Shown: positions 32,985 through 41,072 of the stretch, piece after piece
How positions within the stretch are numbered: position 1 is the stretch's first letter
Layout of the letters: every line of letters starts with the position of its first letter
Assembly: GCA_003224085.1 (NCBI GenBank)
Contig: QHYK01000050.1
Span: forward strand, 1 to 43,981
Length of the DNA: 43,981 nt
DNA from: Acidobacteriota bacterium
GTDB lineage: Bacteria; Acidobacteriota; Terriglobia; Acidiferrales; UBA7541
Reading direction: 5' to 3'
The notes under the pieces: model-generated
The model's input: the letters and a program-made list of their open reading frames with translations, nothing else
Told to the model about the DNA's origin: nothing
The model's database searches: none
Translations under genes and position numbers: made by a program

Positions 32985-35039
32985 CTAGTGTCTCCTCGGG
33001 CTAACTACCTCGGGCTTTCGCGAGGTTTTTTGGTTCCTGGCTGGCCAATTGGCTGGGGGCACGCCAGCTTTTGCGACTGTCGAAGAACGCATGGCACGAT
33101 GCTTTTCAATAAGGGTCACAAGCCGCTCGCGGTCCACCGGCTTGATCAGATAACTAGAGGCGCCCAAGTCTCGCCCCATCGCCTCGTTGTCTACGATAGT
33201 GACCATGATGACGGGAATTTCGGCCAAGTCGGAATCTGCTTTGAGTTTGTTAAGCACTGTCCAACCATCCCAATCTGGCATGATGACGTCGAGAGTGATC
33301 ACCAAGGGACGGAGTTGCTTTGCGAGCCGCAGACCTTCTTCCCCGCTGGCAGCAGCCACTACACGAAAGCCTAGTTTTGTTAGGGATCGCGACATCAAGT
33401 CGCGAACGGCCATGTCGTCATCAATCACCAGAATGGTGTCGGCGTCTGGTTTGACCTCGGACGACACGCCAGAACTGGCCGTTTTCATGGGCGCCATGCT
33501 TTCGGCTTGCTCCCCAGCCGCCTGAACGGGCAAGTGCACGGTGAACACAGAGCCCTGACCGGGCGCGCTCTCCACCGTGATGCGGCCCTTCATCAACTGA
33601 ACGAATCGGTGGCTGATGGCCAGGCCTAGGCCTGTCCCGCCGTACTTCCGGGAAATCGAGATATCAGCTTGCGTAAACTCCTGAAACAGATTTTCCTGCT
33701 GTTCGGTGCTTATCCCGATGCCGGTATCGCCAACACGGAATCGAATCCAATCTTGACCCGCAGCGGAAACGCGGTCCACATCCAGCCAAACGCTGCCATG
33801 ATCGGTAAACTTGCAGGCGTTGCTCAAGAGATTTAGCAAGATTTGGCGCACCTTTGTGACGTCGCCGCGCATGGCACTGATATCCTCGGGTATTCGCAGC
33901 TGAAATGTATTTGCATTCTTTGCGATCGCCGGTTTTAGCGTCGTGACCATTTCCTCGATCATTCCTGCAATGTCGAACGATTCGATATGCAGCTGCATCT
34001 TTCCGGCTTCAATCTTGGATAGATCAAGCACGTCGTTGATTAACACTAATAGGTGTTTGCCGGCCGCCTGGATTTTCTGCAGGTCGCGAACGTTCGATAT
34101 CTTTGCCGTATCTTGCACTTCCTCTTCGAGCATTTCGCTGTAGCCGATGATGGCGTTGAGCGGCGTCCGCAATTCATGACTCATGTTGGCAAGGAAGGCG
34201 CTCTTGGCACGATTCGCCTGCTCCGCCGCTTGTTTAGCAGTTAGCAGCTCGTCCTGAGTGCGTTTGCGGTGAATAATCTCAACTTCCAATTCGTGAGTGC
34301 TGGTTTGCAGTTCATTATTGGCGCGCTGCAGCGCGCTGTCCCGAAGTTGAATTTCGGAAAGCATGGTGTTGAAGCCGTCGATGAGCCTTCCAATTTCATC
34401 GCCATAAAATCTGCTTGCTCGAATCTCGTAATTCTTGTTCGAGGACACCATCCTCATGGTGTCCTCTAAATGCAAAATGGGCTTGGAAATCAGTTTCTGC
34501 AGCCTGGAAGAAAGCAATAACGCAAGAGAACCGCAGATCAAAACAACAATGACGAGGATCCCGGTGTACCGTTTGGCCCGGGTGTTCCATTGGCGCATGT
34601 CAGAAAGCAGGTGCAAAGTTCCGACGCGTTCGCCGTTCATGGTTACTTGCTGGAACACGTGCAGGTAGCCGTCTTCGAAGCGGTAGAAGTTTTGCTGCGA
34701 GCGAGAAGGAAGTGAGGAAGGAAGGCTCTTGTTCGCTTGGAAATAGTGAGCAAACAATTTGCCCTCGGGGCTGTATAGCGCAGCGGCCACGATGTCGTCC
34801 TTGGCCTTGAGGGCTGACAAGGTTGCCGTCGCGGCAGTCTCGTCTTTGAAGGCCATCGCCGCTCCGCTGTTAAGTCCGATAATCTCCGCCTGGGTCATCA
34901 AGTCCTGGCTGAGCTGGCGACGGAAGGAAATCAGGTCGTAAATGAGAAAGCTCACCGCGGACAGCACCAGGGCCGCACTGCTGGTCAGCATGGTGATCAG
35001 CATCAGCTTTCGCTTGATGGATAGATTCTGAAGGTTCAT
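32985..35039 (-). CDS. Hybrid histidine kinase with CHASE8-like sensor
   Basis: This protein has 684 residues. Two membrane segments (~13-36 and ~159-179) flank a periplasmic domain of the CHASE8 type (DLMTQAEIIGLNSGAAMAFK, AAALYSPEGKLFAHY). HAMP (~180-235) and a coiled coil lead to HisKA (ANMSHELRTPLN, His288). HATPase_c is complete (NLLSNACKFT, VGDTGIGIS, YGGTGLGLAI). A C-terminal REC (LVIDDDMAVRD, LDVIMPDWDG) follows; no HPt is present. It overlaps the YfiR gene by ATGA. CHASE8 is the sensor of YfiN in Pseudomonas, which YfiR controls; finding it on a kinase next to yfiR suggests that YfiR regulates this kinase. Confidence 0.9.
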   Translation of the reverse strand: MNLQNLSIKRKLMLITMLTSSAALVLSAVSFLIYDLISFRRQLSQDLMTQAEIIGLNSGAAMAFKDETAATATLSALKAKDDIVAAALYSPEGKLFAHYFQANKSLPSSLPSRSQQNFYRFEDGYLHVFQQVTMNGERVGTLHLLSDMRQWNTRAKRYTGILVIVVLICGSLALLLSSRLQKLISKPILHLEDTMRMVSSNKNYEIRASRFYGDEIGRLIDGFNTMLSEIQLRDSALQRANNELQTSTHELEVEIIHRKRTQDELLTAKQAAEQANRAKSAFLANMSHELRTPLNAIIGYSEMLEEEVQDTAKISNVRDLQKIQAAGKHLLVLINDVLDLSKIEAGKMQLHIESFDIAGMIEEMVTTLKPAIAKNANTFQLRIPEDISAMRGDVTKVRQILLNLLSNACKFTDHGSVWLDVDRVSAAGQDWIRFRVGDTGIGISTEQQENLFQEFTQADISISRKYGGTGLGLAISHRFVQLMKGRITVESAPGQGSVFTVHLPVQAAGEQAESMAPMKTASSGVSSEVKPDADTILVIDDDMAVRDLMSRSLTKLGFRVVAAASGEEGLRLAKQLRPLVITLDVIMPDWDGWTVLNKLKADSDLAEIPVIMVTIVDNEAMGRDLGASSYLIKPVDRERLVTLIEKHRAMRSSTVAKAGVPPANWPARNQKTSRKPEVVSPRRH

Positions 35040-35617
35040 TCGGACTTCTTTCCCTCAGCGCCCTGCGGGACGATTTTTGCTAACGCGAGCAGTCTCGAGC
35101 TGATATTCAAATTCGCCTGTTTCGCGGCCCCGATGTTGACCTCAAAGCGAACCTTGTTGTCCTCCAAAGTGAGATTGATGATGCCGCCACGCGCAGCAAA
35201 CCCGGGTGTTTCTCCAATCGTGAGAATGGGCAACCACTTGACCATGTTGATTACATCTGAGATGTGTTCTCTTTCAGACAGACTAACGAACAGGATGTTG
35301 CACTCCGTGAGATCCTTAAGGTCCCTACTCCATCTCAGGCGTTTGACTACCAGATTGTGTCCGTCAAGTTTCTTGTTTTCGACGACTCGATCGATGCTCG
35401 TTCCGAAAGGATCGGTTCCTAAGATGCCAATGACGATGGGAGAATCCGCCTGGGAAAAAGCGGCCGAGGGCCATTGCACTAGCTGGGCAAAGTTGTAGAT
35501 GAAGCCAGCCTTGATCAAATACTCGGAGGACGCCGCCGAAGCCGAAGACTGTGCGTTGGCTCCCGCGACCAGGCTCAAACTGAGCAGAACCGCGACGATA
35601 AGCCGCGACCGCCTCAT
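35036..35617 (-). CDS. YfiR-family periplasmic regulator (DUF4154)
   Basis: I chose the ATG at 35617 (MRRSRLIVAVLLSLSLVAGA), which follows AAGGGAAAGG, giving 193 residues with a signal peptide. The mature part has the YfiR core: YLIKAGFIYNFAQLVQWPSA, then VIGILGTDPFG, CNILFVSLSE, PILTIGETPGFAARGGIINL and VRFEVNIGAAKQANLNISSR. There is a single Cys, so the disulfides of the Pseudomonas protein cannot form. In Pseudomonas, YfiR represses the diguanylate cyclase YfiN from the periplasm. Here the likely partner is the CHASE8-like kinase whose start overlaps this stop. Confidence 0.9.
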   Translation of the reverse strand: MRRSRLIVAVLLSLSLVAGANAQSSASAASSEYLIKAGFIYNFAQLVQWPSAAFSQADSPIVIGILGTDPFGTSIDRVVENKKLDGHNLVVKRLRWSRDLKDLTECNILFVSLSEREHISDVINMVKWLPILTIGETPGFAARGGIINLTLEDNKVRFEVNIGAAKQANLNISSRLLALAKIVPQGAEGKKSE

Positions 35618-35674
35618 GAGCGCCTTTCCCTTATGGAAGTAATCGTCATGCCCCGTGACCACCAGACGAGCAAC

Positions 35675-37735
35675 TTAGAATTTCCAAGCAATGCGTCCGC
35701 TAACGGTCCGCTGAACTTGCGTAGGTGTTGTGTTGATGAACTCCGGAATGAATTCCAGGTGCCGGCTGTTCAATAGGTCATGGCCCACTAAGGAGAGCTC
35801 CCAATGCGTGCCTGGCCGCCATCCCAGATGGAAATCCAGAGAGTAGTAGCCGGGAATGTTGAGGCTTGGGAGTTTGTCTACGTATCGAAGGCTGAGATCC
35901 TGTTCAAAGTGTTTGGGCAGATCAATGGACGACTGCACAAAGAATTGATGGCGCGGGCTCTGTCCATCGGGAGTATCGGCTGTGGGGTCCTGGCTGCTCT
36001 TGTTTTTGCGGATATCCATCTGCAGATAGCTGTAAGAACCGAGAAGCCGCCATTTTGGAAGAACCTTCCACTCGACAAACGGTTCCACGCCGTAAGTTCC
36101 CCCGCCCATTTTGTTGCTGGCTACGAAAGGATAGACAACATCCGTAGGAGCCGGGCTTCCTTCCACGAAAGGAGCGCCAGGTTCCGCCGAGCGAAGGTGG
36201 GTGTAAGAGTTATAGAAACCGGCTATATCCAGGGATAGGGATTTAGTAGCCTGAACGCGATAGCCCGCTTCGTAGGCAAGAAGGTCCTCGGACTTGAATT
36301 GTGGGCTGCCAAAAATCGCTTCCACGACAGGCAGAGGGCTGAAAAACGGAGGAGCTCCCGGCGGAACAACTGCTTCGTTGAGTCGAAGGCCTTCTTCAGT
36401 AAGCGCAGGCGTTCGGACAGCGCGCGAGACCGCCGCCCAAACCGACTGATTCTTGCTGATGTTCCCAAGGAATCTGATGTTCGGTTGCACTTCGAACCCA
36501 GTGAAGGGATTGTGCTCGAATTTGGAACCGATGGTCACGTTTAACCTTCTGCCAAAAAGGCTAATCTCATCCTGCAAGAAGGAGCTAAAGTGATTCAAAG
36601 AGCTGTGATTTGGCTGAAGCGAGACGGTAAAGCTGGAACCGTTGGTGTCTTGAATCGACCGATAGCCTAGGCCCCAAACCAGCTCTTGCGACTCGCCCAA
36701 GTGAATGTCGTGCTGAAAATCAATGTCATAAACGGACTCGTGATCCGTGAAAAGAGAATTGTCAAGGACATTGGTTTGGTCAAAGTACATCTGCAGGGAC
36801 GTCGAGGACCGCGAGAAATTATGGTTCCAGCGCCCCAGGAGGTTTCCGCCCGCATAATCCCCGTCATTAGGGAACGTATTCGAATAGGGAGGATTCAGAG
36901 ACGGAATCGTGAGAGTTTCGTTGTAATTACTTGTGTAGAGATCTCCTTGAACCGTGAGTGAATTTGCTCCCGAAGATTTGGTATCTATTCGAAACCCGCC
37001 GCGAACCGCATCCCATCCGTCGTGAGCAGTCTTCCCGGTTGCATCGATGGAGGGCTCCCAGTCGAAGTACTTTGTATAAATCCGATAAAAAGCCGAGTTG
37101 CCAAGGCGGCCCCCGTAGCGGACGCTTTCGGCTGTTCGCTCTTCGGTTCCAACTTCTGCGGTTACGAGTCCTCCCTGGGTAGCCTGGGCCGGTTTGGTTA
37201 TGATGTTGATGACCCCGTCAACGGCGTTCGCACCCCACAAGGTGGCTCCTGGGCCGCGGATCACCTCAATTCGGTCAATGTCTTCCAGCATTACGTCCTG
37301 AACATTCCAGTACACTCCGGAAAACAAGGGCGTATAGACGCTCCGGCCATCAATCAGAACAAGCAGTTTGTTGTCGAAACGGCCGTTAAAACCTCTCGAA
37401 CCAATGGCCCATTTGTTTTCGTCTATCCGCGCCACTTCGAGGCCGGGAACCATCTGCAACGCTTCCGGAATACTGGCTGCGCCGGAGCGGCGAATGTCTT
37501 CTTGCGTGATCACAAAAACGGCTGCGGCGGCATCAGCCACCCTCTGTGGCCGCTTGGCCACCGAAGTCACCTCGACATTCATCAACTCTTCGATACTCAT
37601 GCGAGAGATGTCGGGCACTCCTTGCGGACTTTGCGCGGACGCACTGCCGCCGAGGAAAACTGCGAGGACAGCCAGCGATAAAATCCTTCTCCCGACAGTT
37701 GGTGAGCCGTTGTTTTGGTCGCGTATTGGCAACAT
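35675..37735 (-). CDS. TonB-dependent receptor, first gene of the signalling operon
   Basis: This 686-residue outer-membrane receptor has a signal peptide (to SASA-Q) and a short N-terminal segment, MSIEELMNVEVTSVAKR, common in receptors found with YfiR. The plug is complete (VFVITQEDIRRSGAASIPEA, LVLIDGRSVYTPLFSGVYWN, RIEVIRGPGATLWGANAVDG, VINIITK). A 22-strand-like barrel follows, ending in VSGRIAWKF. It lacks the carboxypeptidase-regulatory domain of the receptor at 18740. It is 57 bp upstream of yfiR and on the same strand, so it may sense or import the ligand that drives this pathway. Confidence 0.92.
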   Translation of the reverse strand: MLPIRDQNNGSPTVGRRILSLAVLAVFLGGSASAQSPQGVPDISRMSIEELMNVEVTSVAKRPQRVADAAAAVFVITQEDIRRSGAASIPEALQMVPGLEVARIDENKWAIGSRGFNGRFDNKLLVLIDGRSVYTPLFSGVYWNVQDVMLEDIDRIEVIRGPGATLWGANAVDGVINIITKPAQATQGGLVTAEVGTEERTAESVRYGGRLGNSAFYRIYTKYFDWEPSIDATGKTAHDGWDAVRGGFRIDTKSSGANSLTVQGDLYTSNYNETLTIPSLNPPYSNTFPNDGDYAGGNLLGRWNHNFSRSSTSLQMYFDQTNVLDNSLFTDHESVYDIDFQHDIHLGESQELVWGLGYRSIQDTNGSSFTVSLQPNHSSLNHFSSFLQDEISLFGRRLNVTIGSKFEHNPFTGFEVQPNIRFLGNISKNQSVWAAVSRAVRTPALTEEGLRLNEAVVPPGAPPFFSPLPVVEAIFGSPQFKSEDLLAYEAGYRVQATKSLSLDIAGFYNSYTHLRSAEPGAPFVEGSPAPTDVVYPFVASNKMGGGTYGVEPFVEWKVLPKWRLLGSYSYLQMDIRKNKSSQDPTADTPDGQSPRHQFFVQSSIDLPKHFEQDLSLRYVDKLPSLNIPGYYSLDFHLGWRPGTHWELSLVGHDLLNSRHLEFIPEFINTTPTQVQRTVSGRIAWKF

Positions 37736-37909
37736 AATTTAGCTACCTTTCTCGATGAAACTGCCGCCTAGCTTGTCGTTGGATCCCGACCCATTGCTCT
37801 TCCCGGGTACGAAAGGACGAAAGCAGTCCTTGAAATCTGTGTTGTCTATTTGCCCCACCATCTGCCCCCCTTGGCATTTTGTGTTGCGCGGAATCAGGAT
37901 GCGCGTCGA
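37736..37909 (-). promoter_or_regulatory. Leader/promoter region of the signalling operon
   Basis: This 174-base gap should contain the operon promoter. A perfect hairpin, AAGGAC with GTCCTT around a 7-base loop (37813-37831), lies in the leader, followed by GC-rich sequence and the ribosome site GAAAGG. I could not match it to a known riboswitch; the conserved core of the GEMM c-di-GMP riboswitch is not visible. Confidence 0.35.
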
Positions 37910-38737
37910 TCAGTTTTGACCGCCCCGTTCACACGCCGCCTTTTCGCCCGTAACCGTGAACTGGACCGAGTACGTGAGCGTGTCGGGCCTGCAGAGGTAT
38001 TCGAGAAACCTTTGTATTTGCTCCTCAGCCTCTGCCTTGCTGCCGAACGCCTTGGCCATCTGCGACTTTGCAATATCTAGCTTCAGTTCCCAGTGCCTGA
38101 GGATGCGCGGCTCAATCGCCCCGGCGATCAGGTGATAGCATTCGACTTGGACGTCCAGCTTCTTCAATCCAGCTTTCTGCGCCAGACAGAAGAGCTTGCG
38201 GCCGACGAAGGGGTCAAAACCGGTCGGTGCCAGAGCGGCCAGCACTTTTTGGACGGCGCCCTGCACCTTCACGTCCTCGGGGTAATGCCACAAAAGCTGT
38301 CCATCCAAATCCTGAAGTAAAACGATCCCTTCTGGCTTGCACACGCGCACCATTTCTGCGACGGCTTTTTCTTTTTCGCGAAGGTATTGGAGCAACATTC
38401 GGGAATAAACGAAGTCGAAACTGTCCGAAGGGAACTGCATTGCTTGCGCATCGCCGCGGACAAATGTCAGGCGCGGATTTTCGCGATTTCTTTGGATTGC
38501 TTCCTGTACCCGATCCGCACTAATGTCGACGCCCGTCGCGCGAATGGAGGAATGCAAGGCGGAAACTTCATTCAAGAGGACTCCTGGCCCGCAGCCCACC
38601 GAAAGGACTTCTGCCCCTGGACGGACGCGATGAGCCAGGTATTTCTGAACCCAAGTCTTCGGATCGACTTTCGCCTCCAGGCGCGCGGCCTCGCGGGGGT
38701 CCTCCATGATGTAATCCATTGCGGGGACTGTGTTCAT
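37910..38737 (-). CDS. Class I SAM-dependent methyltransferase
   Basis: This 275-residue enzyme has motif I VLSVGCGPGVLL, the acidic end of strand 2 in GVDIS, FVRGDAQAMQFPSDSFDFVY (motifs II and III of the Methyltransf_11/25 type) and a C-terminal alpha/beta extension that could bind the acceptor. It follows the conserved hypothetical gene by nine bases, so they form one transcript. The acceptor is unknown. It lies directly upstream of the TonB receptor operon on the same strand. Confidence 0.85.
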   Translation of the reverse strand: MNTVPAMDYIMEDPREAARLEAKVDPKTWVQKYLAHRVRPGAEVLSVGCGPGVLLNEVSALHSSIRATGVDISADRVQEAIQRNRENPRLTFVRGDAQAMQFPSDSFDFVYSRMLLQYLREKEKAVAEMVRVCKPEGIVLLQDLDGQLLWHYPEDVKVQGAVQKVLAALAPTGFDPFVGRKLFCLAQKAGLKKLDVQVECYHLIAGAIEPRILRHWELKLDIAKSQMAKAFGSKAEAEEQIQRFLEYLCRPDTLTYSVQFTVTGEKAACERGGQN

Positions 38738-38746
38738 TAGCTTTTC

Positions 38747-39859
38747 CTAATAAGCGAGCGATGGCTCCATGAAATGTTTCTCTGACCGTGCCACCAGCCT
38801 GGAATAGAAACCATCAATGTGACGATAGAAGCGAAGATTTCCGTCCCTTAGCCAGATACCTTGGCAATAGTCGCGCAGGTACTCCGCCCCAAGGTGAATG
38901 AGGACCACCGAAGCCAGTGCGTCGGCAATGACTGGAATTGCGCCAAGCTCAAAGTCTTGGTATGCAGTGGACGCCGGGCCGAGCAAGCCAACTACGACTT
39001 CTGACACATCCGAATCGGCAAGCTTGGGGTGGAGAAGCAAATCGCAGCGATTTTCCAAGTAGCTGAAATTTGCTCCCAATGGACCGCGATAGGCAATCGC
39101 GGCGCCGATTGGTTCGTTCTTGTGTTCCGGGTACGCCAGCCATACTTGTCGTGTCCGGCGGAGGCCTACGCTACGATAAAGTTCGTCGACCGCTTTTAGC
39201 TCTACGTCGAGTGCGAGCTCCTCTGCAGTAACGTAAACATGTCCCCGGCTTTCTCGAGCGATCGCGCAAAGAGCTTCTTTATGGGAAGGATCGTAAGGCA
39301 CAATGCGAATTCCGCTAGCCGAAGGCAACGATGAAGAGCGAGACAACGCAAAATACATGTGTTGTTGAATACAAGAATGGGATGGGCCGATGGTTTGAAC
39401 CATGGATCCAAAAACTCGTGAAGGAAACCGATTCTCCGGTCGAAACCAGTTCTGATAAGACTCGTCAACTCCCCTCAAAATGCTCGCGGCCGTTCCCGCC
39501 AGCATCACCGCGCGAGATGCAAGCGGATTGTTCTCAGACACCAAGTGTTGCGACATCCAGCCGTGATGTGTCGTACGCCAAACGGCGATCGAGGCCCGTC
39601 CGGTTTTCTCGTTGCCGGCGCTGACTACATAAAGGAGGGATTCTCCGCCGCGGAGCATCCGGCGCCAGTTTTCTCTAACTTGTCCGAGATGTGGTGTCAG
39701 CCGGGCCGCCTTGCCTGGGTACAGAAAGCCGGTCCGCTCGTATAAAGCGAACAGCTGATTGATCGAAAGAGCGTTCACCTCGACGCCATACGAGGCATGA
39801 ATGTCAGACAATCGAGGCAAACTCTTCAGCGTTTTTTGGTCGAGCGCATCTAAAGGCAT
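38747..39859 (-). CDS. Conserved hypothetical protein, possibly GNAT-like
   Basis: I chose ATG 39859 (MPLDALDQKTLKSLPRL) since GGAGG lies just before it; the frame itself extends to 39916. This gives 370 residues. WRTTHHGWMSQHLVSENNPL and NWFRPENRFPSRVFGSMVQT are strikingly ordered blocks. The second half (IRIVPYDPSHKEALCAIARE onward, with VWLAYPEHKNEPIGAAIAY) looks like an acetyltransferase-type sheet. I believe homologues occur in cyanobacteria and Acidobacteriota near c-di-GMP genes, but cannot confirm it. Function unknown. Confidence 0.6.
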   Translation of the reverse strand: MPLDALDQKTLKSLPRLSDIHASYGVEVNALSINQLFALYERTGFLYPGKAARLTPHLGQVRENWRRMLRGGESLLYVVSAGNEKTGRASIAVWRTTHHGWMSQHLVSENNPLASRAVMLAGTAASILRGVDESYQNWFRPENRFPSRVFGSMVQTIGPSHSCIQQHMYFALSRSSSLPSASGIRIVPYDPSHKEALCAIARESRGHVYVTAEELALDVELKAVDELYRSVGLRRTRQVWLAYPEHKNEPIGAAIAYRGPLGANFSYLENRCDLLLHPKLADSDVSEVVVGLLGPASTAYQDFELGAIPVIADALASVVLIHLGAEYLRDYCQGIWLRDGNLRFYRHIDGFYSRLVARSEKHFMEPSLAY

Positions 39860-40132
39860 TGGGCCTCCGTCAAAGTCACACCACTTCCATCCGCGCCCCT
39901 CTTCCGAATCCCTCACTTGCGATTGCGAGAATCACCCTTAGTTATAGGGGTACAGCGCGTGTCCAAAAATGGCGCGTTCGTACCGTTTCCAAAGCAGAGC
40001 CTCTTGCAATCTAATAACTAGCAGTGGTATTCACTAGTAAGGTAAATATGAGAAGAAGGGGACCTCCCGAAGCGGATACTCGGGTTGCCTGTGTAAACGC
40101 AAGATTTGTAAGCGCTTATTTATTGCGACAGA
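39860..40132. other. Intergenic stretch
   Basis: It contains the upstream region of the hypothetical gene at 39859. No gene or clear promoter was recognised. Confidence 0.35.
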
Positions 40133-40450
40133 CTATTTGCTTTCCATGGGAACAATACAGGCTGGGGAAACTACTTTCCCATTGGTATAGTACTTTTCGA
40201 GTGCCTTAAAGCTAAACATCGCAATCGAGTGCCATTTAACGCTGGTGCCGCAACCGAAGCACACATCGGCTGAAAGAACCGTCGGGGCAGCAAGTGTGCA
40301 GCCTGGCGTCCTGATCGGGGAACGAATTCTGGCACATCTCTTTTCCTCCACCTGATTGGCCAACTCAAAGTCCCGAAACAAAAGGCAGCACAAAACAAAG
40401 GAAATGAAATAAGGTTCTCTCCGTCGTGGCCAAAGTGATTGCATGGGCAC
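40133..40450 (-). CDS. Possible small cysteine-rich protein
   Basis: The frame codes for 105 residues. The part AAPTVLSADVCFGCGTSVKW contains CxxC and looks protein-like, and the tail is KALEKYYTNGKVVSPACIV. No family was recognised. The basic, cysteine-containing N-terminus may not be translated. Confidence is low because the reverse strand is also free of clear genes here. Confidence 0.3.
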   Translation of the reverse strand: MPMQSLWPRRREPYFISFVLCCLLFRDFELANQVEEKRCARIRSPIRTPGCTLAAPTVLSADVCFGCGTSVKWHSIAMFSFKALEKYYTNGKVVSPACIVPMESK

Positions 40451-40487
40451 GAGAAGATGTATAAGGGTTTCCGTAGAAAAGAGGAAA

Positions 40488-40718
40488 TCAAATTAGCAAT
40501 TCAGCGAGGGGTCGAAGCTTAATCACCAAATCCAAGTAGCGTGGTGTTGTGTCGCATACAATTTCTTGGGTCTTCTGGGAGACAACAAAGTACTCACCCG
40601 GCGAGCGTTGCGCAAATTCCGTTACGCGAAGCTTCGCAGCGTCAATCTCTTCTACCGATTCCATCCAAACCGGAGTCCCGAGAAGGTCTTTCCTGAATAT
40701 GTCAAAAGCAGGTTTCAT
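40488..40718 (-). CDS. Small conserved hypothetical protein
   Basis: ATG 40718 (MKPAFDIFRKDLLGTPVWME) follows a GAGGA site and gives 76 residues; an upstream ATG at 40757 lacks one. The pattern of a short N-terminal strand, then ESVEEIDAAKLRVTEFAQRS and PGEYFVVSQKTQEIV, is one I associate with a small family common in Acidobacteriota and of unknown function. It has no membrane segment or catalytic motif. Confidence 0.65.
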   Translation of the reverse strand: MKPAFDIFRKDLLGTPVWMESVEEIDAAKLRVTEFAQRSPGEYFVVSQKTQEIVCDTTPRYLDLVIKLRPLAELLI

Positions 40719-41072
40719 CTGAAATCCTCTAGGTGACGAAATTGGGGACAAGACCAAGTTCTCTGTAGTCTTCCTGGCTGCATTCTTACTGCCAGCTCCG
40801 GGTTAGCACAAATGCTGCTTATCCCATTTACTACCAAAGACTTACAGCGCATCGTATTTTTGGCCAATATGGTAAACGTTGTGGGAGATCCTGAAATTGG
40901 GTGCGCGCAGGTACTTTTTACACGCTCACAGGGTTGCGGAACCATCTTAAGATCATGTCCGTTTTTTGTCCTCGTCGGCCTCCACACGCCGGAACAAACG
41001 CAGCGAGAAATCGTACAGGCGATCTCAAGCTTCGGAGGCTGCGTATCTGACGCACTCCTGCACAGCCTCAAG
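40719..41072. other. Stretch with only unconvincing frames
   Basis: Open frames of about 100 codons exist on both strands, but neither has a ribosome site, a recognisable family or a typical residue composition. I do not call a gene. Confidence 0.4.

Noticed and set aside
37736-37909. GEMM-type c-di-GMP riboswitch
   Set aside because: The conserved core expected for this class is not present on the coding strand.
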